A stretch of DNA of 64,000 nucleotides from the NCBI RefSeq assembly GCF_020991375.1, contig NZ_JAJLQZ010000008.1, forward strand, positions 1 through 64,000, in the 5' to 3' direction. The translations under genes were made by a program, and so were the position numbers. This stretch comes from Glycomyces amatae. GTDB taxonomy: Bacteria > Actinomycetota > Actinomycetes > Mycobacteriales > Micromonosporaceae. This document shows, one piece after another, positions 7,385-15,265 of this stretch (position 1 is the first letter of the stretch; each line of letters opens with the position of its first letter). The notes beneath the pieces were generated by a model. The model was given only the letters and a program-made list of their open reading frames with translations. It was not told where the DNA came from and ran no database searches.

Positions 7385-9258
7385 AACGCGGCAATCCGGG
7401 CCTGTTCAGGCCCGAGCGGCCCGGAGGGGTCATCCTGTTGGCCTTTCTGGGCCGCACCTCGACCTACGACCAGCAAGACCCGACCCTGTCAATCCCCCGG
7501 CAACTGCGCGCCTGCCAGCTCGTACTCCCCGAGGATGCGCTCATCGTCGCGCACTTCTACGACGTCGAATCCGGCCGCAAGGACCTGGTCGACCGAGGCA
7601 AAGGCGGCGGGCACCAGCGCATGCAGATCCCAGTGCCCCGCGACGGCGGAGTCGACGACCTTCTCGAAGAAGCACGCAGACCCGACCGCCGCTTCGACGT
7701 GGTCATCTGCGAAGACATCGGGCGTGCAGGCAGGCGCAGCCACATCTCCACCGAGATCGAACACCAACTCGAAGAGGCGGGCGTGCAGCTGATCGCCTCC
7801 GACGAGCCGTTCCACCTCGGCGGGTCGGGCCGACGGCCTAAGAACTCCACCCAGGTACTCACCAGACGCATGAAACAGGGCGTCGCAGAGTGGTACGTGA
7901 TCGAGATGCTCGAAAAAGCCTGGGGTGGCTTCGAGATGCACGCCGAACAGGGCTACAACGTCGGCAAGCCTTGTTACGGGTACCGCGCAAAGCACCTGCC
8001 CCACCCCGTTCCCGCAAAGCGCGACAAGGGCATCAAGAAGAGCATGCTCGAAGTCCATTCAGTCGAAGGCCCCGTGGTGCAGCGGGCCTTCAACTGGCGC
8101 ATCACCGAACGACTCGGCTACCAGGCGATCGCCGACCGCCTCAACGACGACCTCGTGCTCAATCCGCCACCGGTCCCGGTCATCCCGACTCGCGCCGTCG
8201 GCCACTGGACCGCCTCGAACGTCCGCGACATGCTCACCAACCCCAAACACACCGGCCACATGGTCTGGAACCGGCGAGCGCGCAAAGGCAAAGGCAAGAA
8301 CCGCGCCAACCCTGTTGATGAGTGGGTATGGTCACCCGAGCCCGTCCACGAGCCCCTGGTGAGTCTCGAAGAATTCGTCCAAGCCCAAGAAGTCGCCAAG
8401 CGCACCAACCGATCCCGCTCAAAGAAGAACTCCCGACAAGCAGCGAAGAACGAATACCCGCTACGAAGCTTCGTGTTCCACGAACAGTGCGGGCGGCGCA
8501 TGTTCGGCAATCAACGCCGAGAGAGCCGCTACCACTCCTGCTCACCAAAACCCGACCAGCGACCGGACGACCACCCTCACACCGTCCGCGTCCGAGAAGA
8601 TGTCCTCCTCGACGGCATCAACACCTTCCTCGCCACATACGTCTTCGGCCCCTACCGAAAGAGCATCCTGCAAGACAACCTGGCGTCACTCCAAGAAGCG
8701 CAGATCGACGAACATGCCGACCACACCGCCACCCTGCAAAAGGCCCTGGCCGAGGCCGAAGCAAAGCTCTGGCGGCTCGCCAGCCGCCTCGAATCGGCTG
8801 ACGAGCTCGACGAGGGCCTTCTTCACGTCATGAACCAGCGCAGCGCCGAACTGCGGACACAGCAGCAGCACCTCAAGGACCAACTGGTGGACCTCGCCGC
8901 GTCTGCAAGTGAGGTCGCCAACCCGGAACTCATCGAGGAATTGCCAACAGCAAGAATCGATCTTCACCAACTGCCAGTCGAACTCACCCGCCGCCTCTTC
9001 GAAGCCCTCAGACTGACCGTCACCTACGATCACACGACACGGAGCGCCGTATGCCAGATCACGCTGATCGGTGAAACCATCCGAGCCGTCCAACGGGCCA
9101 TCGGCGACATCCTTGCCGAAGCAGGCACGAGCAAAAAAGACCTGCGCGGCCAAAACGGTCGCGCAGGTCTGACCTGTGCCCCCGGCAGGATTCGAACCTG
9201 CGACACCTGGTCCCGGAAACCAGTGCTCTATCCACTGAGCTACGGAGGCATGGCCTGA
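7336..9258 (+). CDS. Large serine recombinase (integrase)
   Basis: About 640 residues. The catalytic domain has GRTSTYDQQ near residue 40 (nucleophile Ser in RTS) and SIPRQLRAC, followed by VVICEDIGRAGR. The recombinase domain follows (about 170-330, WGGFEMHAEQGYNVGKPCYGYR), then a reduced zinc-ribbon region (EQCGRRMFG...YHSC) and a coiled coil (about 435-530). I prefer the GTG at 7336, seven bases after GGGAGG, over the ATG at 7330. The last ~40 codons run through the terminator and body of the host tRNA-Arg on the opposite strand, so the annotated C-terminus (from about SKKDLRGQ) is set by the integration junction. This enzyme probably integrates and excises the element. Confidence 0.9.
   Translation: MAIPAAISTWEGPLRVERGNPGLFRPERPGGVILLAFLGRTSTYDQQDPTLSIPRQLRACQLVLPEDALIVAHFYDVESGRKDLVDRGKGGGHQRMQIPVPRDGGVDDLLEEARRPDRRFDVVICEDIGRAGRRSHISTEIEHQLEEAGVQLIASDEPFHLGGSGRRPKNSTQVLTRRMKQGVAEWYVIEMLEKAWGGFEMHAEQGYNVGKPCYGYRAKHLPHPVPAKRDKGIKKSMLEVHSVEGPVVQRAFNWRITERLGYQAIADRLNDDLVLNPPPVPVIPTRAVGHWTASNVRDMLTNPKHTGHMVWNRRARKGKGKNRANPVDEWVWSPEPVHEPLVSLEEFVQAQEVAKRTNRSRSKKNSRQAAKNEYPLRSFVFHEQCGRRMFGNQRRESRYHSCSPKPDQRPDDHPHTVRVREDVLLDGINTFLATYVFGPYRKSILQDNLASLQEAQIDEHADHTATLQKALAEAEAKLWRLASRLESADELDEGLLHVMNQRSAELRTQQQHLKDQLVDLAASASEVANPELIEELPTARIDLHQLPVELTRRLFEALRLTVTYDHTTRSAVCQITLIGETIRAVQRAIGDILAEAGTSKKDLRGQNGRAGLTCAPGRIRTCDTWSRKPVLYPLSYGGMA
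9133..9170 (-). terminator. Intrinsic terminator of tRNA-Arg
   Basis: An 11-bp perfect stem AGACCTGCGCG / CGCGCAGGTCT (9138-9148 with 9160-9170), extended by a few pairs in the loop. It is followed on the minus strand by six U residues (9133-9138). It lies directly downstream of the leftward tRNA gene and inside the recombinase reading frame. Confidence 0.85.
9177..9249 (-). tRNA. tRNA-Arg (CCG)
   Basis: 73 bases on the minus strand. The acceptor stem GCCTCCG/CGGGGGC, D-stem GCTC/GAGC, anticodon stem CTGGT/ACCAG with loop TTCCGGG, and T-arm GCAGG-TTCGAAT-CCTGC all pair. The anticodon is CCG, reading CGG arginine codons. CCA is not encoded. The 3' end faces the recombinase gene, so this tRNA is the probable attachment target of the element to its left. 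Confidence 0.95.
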
Positions 9259-9627
9259 TCGAACAGGCCGCCACGATGCTATCAGCCCCCGCTCCGCCTC
9301 CCGCAGGCGGTTTGGCGGTCGAGGATCACACCGCCGCGCCCGCGGCGGTTTCGCGGCGGGAGTGTCGGATTCGCGGCATAGGCTGACTCCTCGGAAACCC
9401 TCGAGCCTAGCGGACACGCTGCGGGTTCAGTGAGTAAAACTCCGAGGAATCGCAACATCTTGGGGCGACCCCAAGGGTCGACCACAACATGTATGATTCC
9501 CCTCTGTCAGGTCGGTGCCGTCAACCTCCGTTCCCACCATGCGGGGAGGGCGGCGCCGCCGTGCCGTCAGAGTGCGGTCCGCACCGGACCGCACGCCACA
9601 GAACGCACAGCACGAGGGGATGCAGAG
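9250..9627 (+). promoter_or_regulatory. nrdAB leader with two candidate NrdR boxes
   Basis: This 378-base stretch has no gene. Two similar motifs, CGCAACATCTTGGGG (9451-9465) and CACAACATGTATGAT (9483-9497), start 32 bases apart, about three helical turns. That matches the paired arrangement of NrdR boxes (consensus ACACTATATATAGTGT) that repress ribonucleotide reductase operons. The second box contains a good -10 hexamer, TATGAT (9492-9497), so binding would block the promoter. A GC-rich hairpin (CCGCCGCG/CGCGGCGG) lies near 9331-9348. I saw no cobalamin riboswitch. Confidence 0.6.
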
Positions 9628-11997
9628 ATGACCGGGCTCGCCACCACGCCATCCGCCACCACCACCGCACCGCCGCAGCGGGAGCCCGAGCAGGGGCCCG
9701 CCGCCCTGATCGCCGAGCGCCTCCGGGCCCACGCGGCCGGACTGCCCGACGTGGACGCCGAGCGGGTCATCGCGCAGATCGAGTCGGGCCTGTGGCCCGG
9801 CGCGACCGAGGCGGCCCTGCGCGAGCGGGCCATCGAGATCACCTCGTCGACCGTGGCCTCCGAGCCCACGTACTCCAAGCTCGCCGCCCGGCTCCTCGCC
9901 GAGCACATCGCGGACGAGACCGCGGGCGAGGGCGTCACGAGCTTCACGTCCTCGATCGAGGCGTGCCGGGCCAACGGGCTGCTCTCCGACGACCTGGTGG
10001 CGTTCGTGCGGGCCGACGGCCCCGCGCTCGACGCCGTGATCGACGAGGCCGCCGACGACCGGTTCGAGTACTTCGGGCTGCGCACCGTCTACGACCGCTA
10101 CCTGCTGCGCCACCCCGAGCACCGGACGGTGCTCGAACGGCCCCAGCACTTCATGCTCCGCGTCGCCTGCGGCCTGAGCCAGACCGTGGAGGAGGCCGCC
10201 GAGCTCTACCGGCTCATGTCGGCCCTCGCGTACCTGCCGTCCTCGCCGACCCTGTTCAACTCCGGCACCCGCCGCCCGCAGCTGTCCTCGTGCTTCCTGC
10301 TCGACTCCCCCAAGGACGAGCTCGACTCGATCTACGAGCGCTACAGCCAGGTCGCGCGCCTGTCGAAGTACGCCGGCGGCATCGGCATCGCGTGGTCGCG
10401 GGTGCGCTCGAGGGGCTCGCTCATCCGCGGCACCAACGGGCACTCCAACGGCATCGTGCCGTGGCTGCGGACCCTCGATTCCTCGGTGGCGGCGGTGAAC
10501 CAGGGCGGGCGCCGCAAGGGCGCCGCGTGCGTGTACCTGGCGACCTGGCACGCCGACGTCGAGGAGTTCCTGGAGCTGCGCGACAACACCGGCGACACCG
10601 AGCGCCGCACCCACAACCTCAACCTCGCCAACTGGATCCCGGACGAGTTCATGCGCCGCGTCGAGGCCGACGCCCAGTGGTCGCTGTTCGACCCCAAGGA
10701 GACGCCGGAGCTGGTGGACCTGTGGGGCGACGCGTTCGACGAGGCGTACCGGGCCGCCGAGGCCGCCGGGAAGGCCCGCAAGACCGTCCCCGCGCGTGAA
10801 CTGTACGGGCGCATGATGCGGACCCTCGCGCAGACCGGGAACGGCTGGATCACCTTCTCCGACACCGCGAACCGGACCTCGAACCAGACCGCGCGCAAAG
10901 AGAACGTCATCCACCTCTCGAACCTGTGCACCGAGATCCTCGAGGTCACCAACGACTCCGAGACCGCCGTGTGCAACCTCGGCTCGGTGAACCTCGCCGA
11001 GCACTGCTCGCCGGAGGGCTTCGACTTCGAGCGGCTGGAGGAGACGGTCGCGACCGCCGTCAAGTTCCTCGACCGCACCATCGACCTCGGCTTCTACCCG
11101 ACCGCCGAGGCCGAGAAGGCCAACCGCAAGTGGCGCCCGATCGGCCTGGGCTGCATGGGCCTCGCCGACGTGTTCTTCAAGCTGAAGCTCGCGTTCGACT
11201 CCGAGGAGGCGCTCAGGCTCTCCACGGCGATCAGCGAGCGGATCGCGCTCGTCGCGTTCGAGACCTCCGCGCGGCTCGCCGCCGAGCTCGGGGCGCACCC
11301 GAACTTCGCCGAGACCCGCGCCGCCGAGGGCGTGCTCCACCTCGACCACTACCCGAACGCGCGCGTCACGCTGCACGAGCGCTGGGACGCGGTGCGCGGC
11401 GCCGTCGGCGAGCACGGCCTGCGCAACTCGCTCATGATCGCGATCGCCCCGACCGCGACCATCGCCTCCATCGCCGGCTGCGCCGAGTGCATCGAGCCGG
11501 TCGTGTCGAACGTCTTCAAGCGCGAGACCCTCTCGGGCGAGTTCCTCCAGGTCAACCGGCACCTGATCGCCGAGCTCAAGGAGCGGGGCCTGTGGAACGA
11601 GACGCTGCGCCAGGCCATCCTGGTCGCGGACGGCTCGGTCCAGGGGATCGACGCGATCCCGGCCGACCTCCAGGAGCGGTACCGCACCGCGTGGGAGCTG
11701 CCGCAGCGCGCGCTCATCGACCTCGCGGCCGCGCGCACGCCGTTCATCGACCAGGCCCAGTCGCTCAACCTGTTCCAGGCGAGCCCGACCATCGGCAAGC
11801 TCTCGTCGATGTACCGCTACGCGTGGCAGCAGGGCCTGAAGACCACGTACTACCTGCGCAGCCGCCCGGCCACGCGCATCAACCAGACCACCGTGAGCGC
11901 CGCGCCCGCCGCGAAGGAGCCCACGGAGCTGGAGGTCGTCCCGGCCGACATCGCCTGCTCGCTGGAGAACCCGGAGAGCTGCGAGGCCTGCCAGTAG
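9628..11997 (+). CDS. nrdA: Class Ia ribonucleotide reductase, alpha subunit
   Basis: 789 residues. It reduces ribonucleoside diphosphates to deoxyribonucleotides together with NrdB. The three active-site cysteines are visible in PQLSSCFLL, NLCTEI and AVCNLGSVNL. The radical-transfer tyrosine pair is in GLKTTYYLRS, and the C-terminal redox pair is CEACQ. The N-terminal ~100 residues resemble an ATP cone (DVDAERVIAQIESGL). The ATG at 9628 follows GAGGGGA by seven bases; in-frame sequence further upstream is leader. It is followed by nrdB after a 91-base gap, probably in one transcript. Confidence 0.95.
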   Translation: MTGLATTPSATTTAPPQREPEQGPAALIAERLRAHAAGLPDVDAERVIAQIESGLWPGATEAALRERAIEITSSTVASEPTYSKLAARLLAEHIADETAGEGVTSFTSSIEACRANGLLSDDLVAFVRADGPALDAVIDEAADDRFEYFGLRTVYDRYLLRHPEHRTVLERPQHFMLRVACGLSQTVEEAAELYRLMSALAYLPSSPTLFNSGTRRPQLSSCFLLDSPKDELDSIYERYSQVARLSKYAGGIGIAWSRVRSRGSLIRGTNGHSNGIVPWLRTLDSSVAAVNQGGRRKGAACVYLATWHADVEEFLELRDNTGDTERRTHNLNLANWIPDEFMRRVEADAQWSLFDPKETPELVDLWGDAFDEAYRAAEAAGKARKTVPARELYGRMMRTLAQTGNGWITFSDTANRTSNQTARKENVIHLSNLCTEILEVTNDSETAVCNLGSVNLAEHCSPEGFDFERLEETVATAVKFLDRTIDLGFYPTAEAEKANRKWRPIGLGCMGLADVFFKLKLAFDSEEALRLSTAISERIALVAFETSARLAAELGAHPNFAETRAAEGVLHLDHYPNARVTLHERWDAVRGAVGEHGLRNSLMIAIAPTATIASIAGCAECIEPVVSNVFKRETLSGEFLQVNRHLIAELKERGLWNETLRQAILVADGSVQGIDAIPADLQERYRTAWELPQRALIDLAAARTPFIDQAQSLNLFQASPTIGKLSSMYRYAWQQGLKTTYYLRSRPATRINQTTVSAAPAAKEPTELEVVPADIACSLENPESCEACQ

Positions 11998-12088
11998 ACG
12001 GCCCGGGGCGGGCCCGCGGGCCCGCCCCCGCACCGAGACCTCGTACTGCCGCCACCCCGACCGAACCGACGACCGAGAGGACCCGCCC

Positions 12089-13084
12089 ATGCTGCTCGAC
12101 CCAGGTATGGACCTGACGCTGCGACCGATGAAGTACCCGGACTTCTACGAGCAGTACCGGGACGCCATCAAGAACACGTGGCACGTCGAGGAGGTCGACC
12201 TCGCCTCCGACCTGACCGACCTGGCGGCCTTCACGCCCCAGGAGCAGCACCTCATCCACCGGCTCGTGGCGTTCTTCGCCACCGGCGACACGATCGTGGC
12301 GAACAACCTGGTGCTCAACCTGTACCAGCACGTCAACTCCCCCGAGGGCCGCCTGTACCTGTCGCGGCAGCTGTTCGAGGAGGCCGTGCACGTCCAGTTC
12401 TACCTGACGCTGCTCGACACGTACCTGCCCGACCCGGAGGAGCGCGCCAAGGCGTTCGACGCGGTCAACAACATCCCCTCGATCAAGCGCAAGGCCGACT
12501 TCTGCTTCAAGTGGATCGACTCGGTCTTCGACATGCAGGAGCTCAAGACCGCCGAGGACCGCCGGTCGTTCCTGCTCAACCTCATCTGCTTCGCCGCGTG
12601 CATCGAGGGCCTGTTCTTCTACGGCGCCTTCGCGTACGTGTACTGGCTGCGCAGCCGGGGCCTGCTCGACGGGCTCGCCACCGGCACCAACTGGGTGTTC
12701 CGCGACGAGTCCTGCCACATGAACTTCGCGTTCAGCGTGGTCGACGTGGTGCGCCAGGAGGAGCCCGAGCTGTTCGACGAGCGGATGCGGCAGCAGGTCA
12801 CCGACATGCTGGAGGAGGCCGTGGAGGCCGAGCTCCAGTTCGCCGAGGACCTCATCGGCGAGGGCATGCCCGGCATGACCGTCAAGGACATGAAGTCGTA
12901 CCTGGAGTACGCCGCCGACCAGCGCCTCGCGCGCCTCGGCATGCCCAAGAAGTGGGGCTCGGAGAACCCGTTCCCGTTCATGGCGCTCCAGGACGTGCAG
13001 GAGCTGACGAACTTCTTCGAGCGCAGGCCGACCGCCTACCAAGTGGCCGTGGAGGGCAAGGTCGACCTCGACGAGGAGTTCTGA
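12089..13084 (+). CDS. nrdB: Class Ia ribonucleotide reductase, beta subunit
   Basis: 331 residues. It houses the diiron-tyrosyl radical cofactor. Metal ligands can be followed in TGDTIV (Asp), LFEEAVHVQFY (Glu, His, and the radical Tyr four residues after His), ACIEGLFF (Glu) and RDESCHMNF (Glu, His). The ATG is preceded by GAGAGGA. The radical tyrosine is retained, so this is a conventional Fe-Tyr enzyme rather than a Tyr-less variant. Confidence 0.95.
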   Translation: MLLDPGMDLTLRPMKYPDFYEQYRDAIKNTWHVEEVDLASDLTDLAAFTPQEQHLIHRLVAFFATGDTIVANNLVLNLYQHVNSPEGRLYLSRQLFEEAVHVQFYLTLLDTYLPDPEERAKAFDAVNNIPSIKRKADFCFKWIDSVFDMQELKTAEDRRSFLLNLICFAACIEGLFFYGAFAYVYWLRSRGLLDGLATGTNWVFRDESCHMNFAFSVVDVVRQEEPELFDERMRQQVTDMLEEAVEAELQFAEDLIGEGMPGMTVKDMKSYLEYAADQRLARLGMPKKWGSENPFPFMALQDVQELTNFFERRPTAYQVAVEGKVDLDEEF

Positions 13085-13123
13085 TCCGAGGCCGCGCCCG
13101 TTCTCCCCGGCGCGGCGACGACG

Positions 13124-13159
13124 AAGGGCCCCGGCACCAGAGGTGGTGCCGGGGCCCTT
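13124..13159. terminator. Bidirectional terminator between nrdB and kinase gene
   Basis: A perfect 15-bp stem (13124-13138 with 13145-13159) and 6-base loop between two convergent genes. It ends in TTT on the plus strand and AAA/TTT on the minus strand. Confidence 0.85.
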
Positions 13160-13201
13160 TCGGTCGTTCCCGGTCGGCCGCTTCGCGTCCGGTTGCGGAG
13201 C

Positions 13202-15154
13202 TCAGCCGCGGGCGAAGAGCGCGCCCGAGGCCTCGGTGCCGTCCTTGAGCTGGGCGACGCACAGGAAGGTGCCGTCGCCGGGGAGGTGGACGTCGGTGGT
13301 CCAGTAGACGGAGTCGCCGCCGACGAGCTGGGAGAGCGGGCCGTCCTCGCGTTCACCGGCGACGCACGCCTCGGCGACGGAGGCGTCGGCGCGCGCGGCC
13401 TCGGCGTCCTCGACGCCCTCGGGGAGCGAACCGGTCGCGTAGGCCTCCCACTGGTGGGCGCCTTCGCAGTTGGCCGAGGCGAACTCCGCGTCGAAGCAGG
13501 CCGGCTCGGTGACGCACCCGGCGCCGGCGACGTCGAGCGTGCACTCGCTGACGTAGTCCTCGGCCATGGACTGCTCGGCGAGGTCGGTCGGCTCGTCGCC
13601 GCCGAAGAGCCACACGCCGCCGACGATGAGCAGGCCCAGGACCACCAGGCCCGCGGCGCCCATGCCGATGAGGCGCCCGAGGCCGGAGCCGCCGTCGCCC
13701 TCCTTGAGGCGGCGTTCGCGGCGGGTCAGACCGGACTCGTTGCGGGCCACCGGGACCGGGAGGCGCGAGTCGTGGTCGTCGCGGTCGCGGGTGCCGCCGG
13801 AGGTGAAGGACTGCCATTTGGCGGTCTCGTTCCCGAAGCCGTCGTCCTCGGGGAACACCGGGTCCGGGGGGCTCACGGCGGGACCGGCGGCCGCGGTCCC
13901 CTCGGGGACGAGGAGCGGGGCGCGTTCGGGGACGATGAGGGAGGGCCGCTCCGGAACGATGAGGGCGGGCCGCTCGGGGCTGATCGGCGAGACGAACGGG
14001 GGCCCCGCCTGCGTCTCGACCGGGTGGGTGGGGATGCGGCCGCGGCGCTTGCCGGGGGCCAGGCGCAGCGTCGAGGGCGCGTCCGGGATGACCGGCGGGT
14101 CGAGGTCGGCGCGGCCGGGGGCGGCGCCGCGGGCCTCGGCCCTCGGCGGCGAGGCGTAGGCGCCGTACACGCCGACCCCCTGGGGCGCGGGGGAGACCGG
14201 GGTGCGCAGCGAGCCGTCGTCGGTGACGCGCTGGATGATGCCGGTGGACGCCTCGGGGATGCTCGCGAGGAACTCGCGGAACTCGACCGCGGTGGGGCGG
14301 CCCTCCGGGTTGTTGATGAGCGCCGTGCGCAGCATCTCGAGCAGCAGGGGCGATATACCGGGGATCGCCGGGATCGGCTGGTCGAACAGGGCCGCGACCT
14401 GGTTGATGTCGGGGACGCCGTCCGAGGGGAAGCGCGGCGGGTTGCCGCTGAGCATCGTGTAGAGCGTGGCCGCGAGCGAGTAGACGTCGGCGCTGGGGCC
14501 CGCCTCGCGCATCTGGAAGACCTCCAGCGGCGCGTACGCCGGGGTGGCCATCGTGGAGACGGGCTCGCCGGGGCGCGGCACGGGGATGAGGCTGGAGAGG
14601 CCGAAGTCGGCCAGGACGGCGTGGCCGGTGTGGTTCACCAGGAGGTTCGCGGGCTTGACGTCGCGGTGGACGATCCCGGCCTCGTGCGCCGCGGCGAGGG
14701 CGTCGGCGATGCGGATGCCGATCTCGATGGTCCGGTGCGGCGGGATCGTGGTGTGGCGGTCGAGCAGGTCGGCGACCGACCCGCGGCAGCGCTCCATGAC
14801 CACGTACGGGTTGGCCTGGTGGGTGAGGCCCGCGGACAGCATCTTGACCACGCACGGGTGGTCGGACAGGCGCCCGGCGGTCTGGACCTCGTGGCGGAAG
14901 CGCTCGAGCCCCGCGTCGTCGGTGAGCGGCCGGGCCTCGATCTTGACGGCGACCTCGGCGCCGTCGTCGAAGCGCGTGGCGCTGTAGACGGTGGAGTAGG
15001 CGCCGCGGTCGATCTCGGTGAAGCCGGTGAGGCGCTCGATCCCCTGGAGGAGGGCTTCGGGGTCGGGTTCGACGCGGAGGCCGGGAGGGGCGAGGGGGAC
15101 GCCGGCGGAGGGGTGGGGACCGGTTGGAGCACCGTAGGACGAGATGGTGTCCAC
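13202..15154 (-). CDS. Transmembrane Ser/Thr protein kinase
   Basis: 650 residues from a GTG nine bases after GGAGG. The cytoplasmic kinase domain (about 30-300) has a glycine-rich loop variant IDRGAYSTVYSA, the catalytic lysine in VAVKIEARP, the HRD loop IVHRDVKPANLL and the DFG motif LADFGLSS. A proline-rich linker follows with a short repeat (LIVPERPSLIVPERAPLLVPE). One membrane helix (about 480-505, GLVVLGLLIVGGVWLF) leads to an extracellular domain with several cysteines (ECTLDVAGAGCV, PACFDAEFASANC, LCVAQL), resembling septum-formation-type sensor domains. It is a PknB-like receptor kinase; ligand unknown. Confidence 0.9.
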   Translation of the reverse strand: MDTISSYGAPTGPHPSAGVPLAPPGLRVEPDPEALLQGIERLTGFTEIDRGAYSTVYSATRFDDGAEVAVKIEARPLTDDAGLERFRHEVQTAGRLSDHPCVVKMLSAGLTHQANPYVVMERCRGSVADLLDRHTTIPPHRTIEIGIRIADALAAAHEAGIVHRDVKPANLLVNHTGHAVLADFGLSSLIPVPRPGEPVSTMATPAYAPLEVFQMREAGPSADVYSLAATLYTMLSGNPPRFPSDGVPDINQVAALFDQPIPAIPGISPLLLEMLRTALINNPEGRPTAVEFREFLASIPEASTGIIQRVTDDGSLRTPVSPAPQGVGVYGAYASPPRAEARGAAPGRADLDPPVIPDAPSTLRLAPGKRRGRIPTHPVETQAGPPFVSPISPERPALIVPERPSLIVPERAPLLVPEGTAAAGPAVSPPDPVFPEDDGFGNETAKWQSFTSGGTRDRDDHDSRLPVPVARNESGLTRRERRLKEGDGGSGLGRLIGMGAAGLVVLGLLIVGGVWLFGGDEPTDLAEQSMAEDYVSECTLDVAGAGCVTEPACFDAEFASANCEGAHQWEAYATGSLPEGVEDAEAARADASVAEACVAGEREDGPLSQLVGGDSVYWTTDVHLPGDGTFLCVAQLKDGTEASGALFARG

Positions 15155-15265
15155 TGGATACAGCCTCCGTTCTCGGCGACGCACGGCCGTGGAGCAGCCT
15201 GGCGTCGGGCCTGATGCGGTTCGGTGCGGTTCGGTGCACGCGTGGGTGCGGGGTACGTTCCGAGC

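Noticed and set aside
9250-9627. Cobalamin riboswitch before nrdA
   Set aside because: No B12-box-like sequence was found; the NrdR-like boxes explain the region better.
9427-12090. 887-codon frame antisense to nrdA
   Set aside because: Low-complexity Gly/Arg/Val/Leu sequence opposite a clear nrdA; antisense shadow.
13193-15214. Plus-strand 673-codon frame across the kinase gene
   Set aside because: Antisense shadow; the minus-strand frame has complete kinase motifs.
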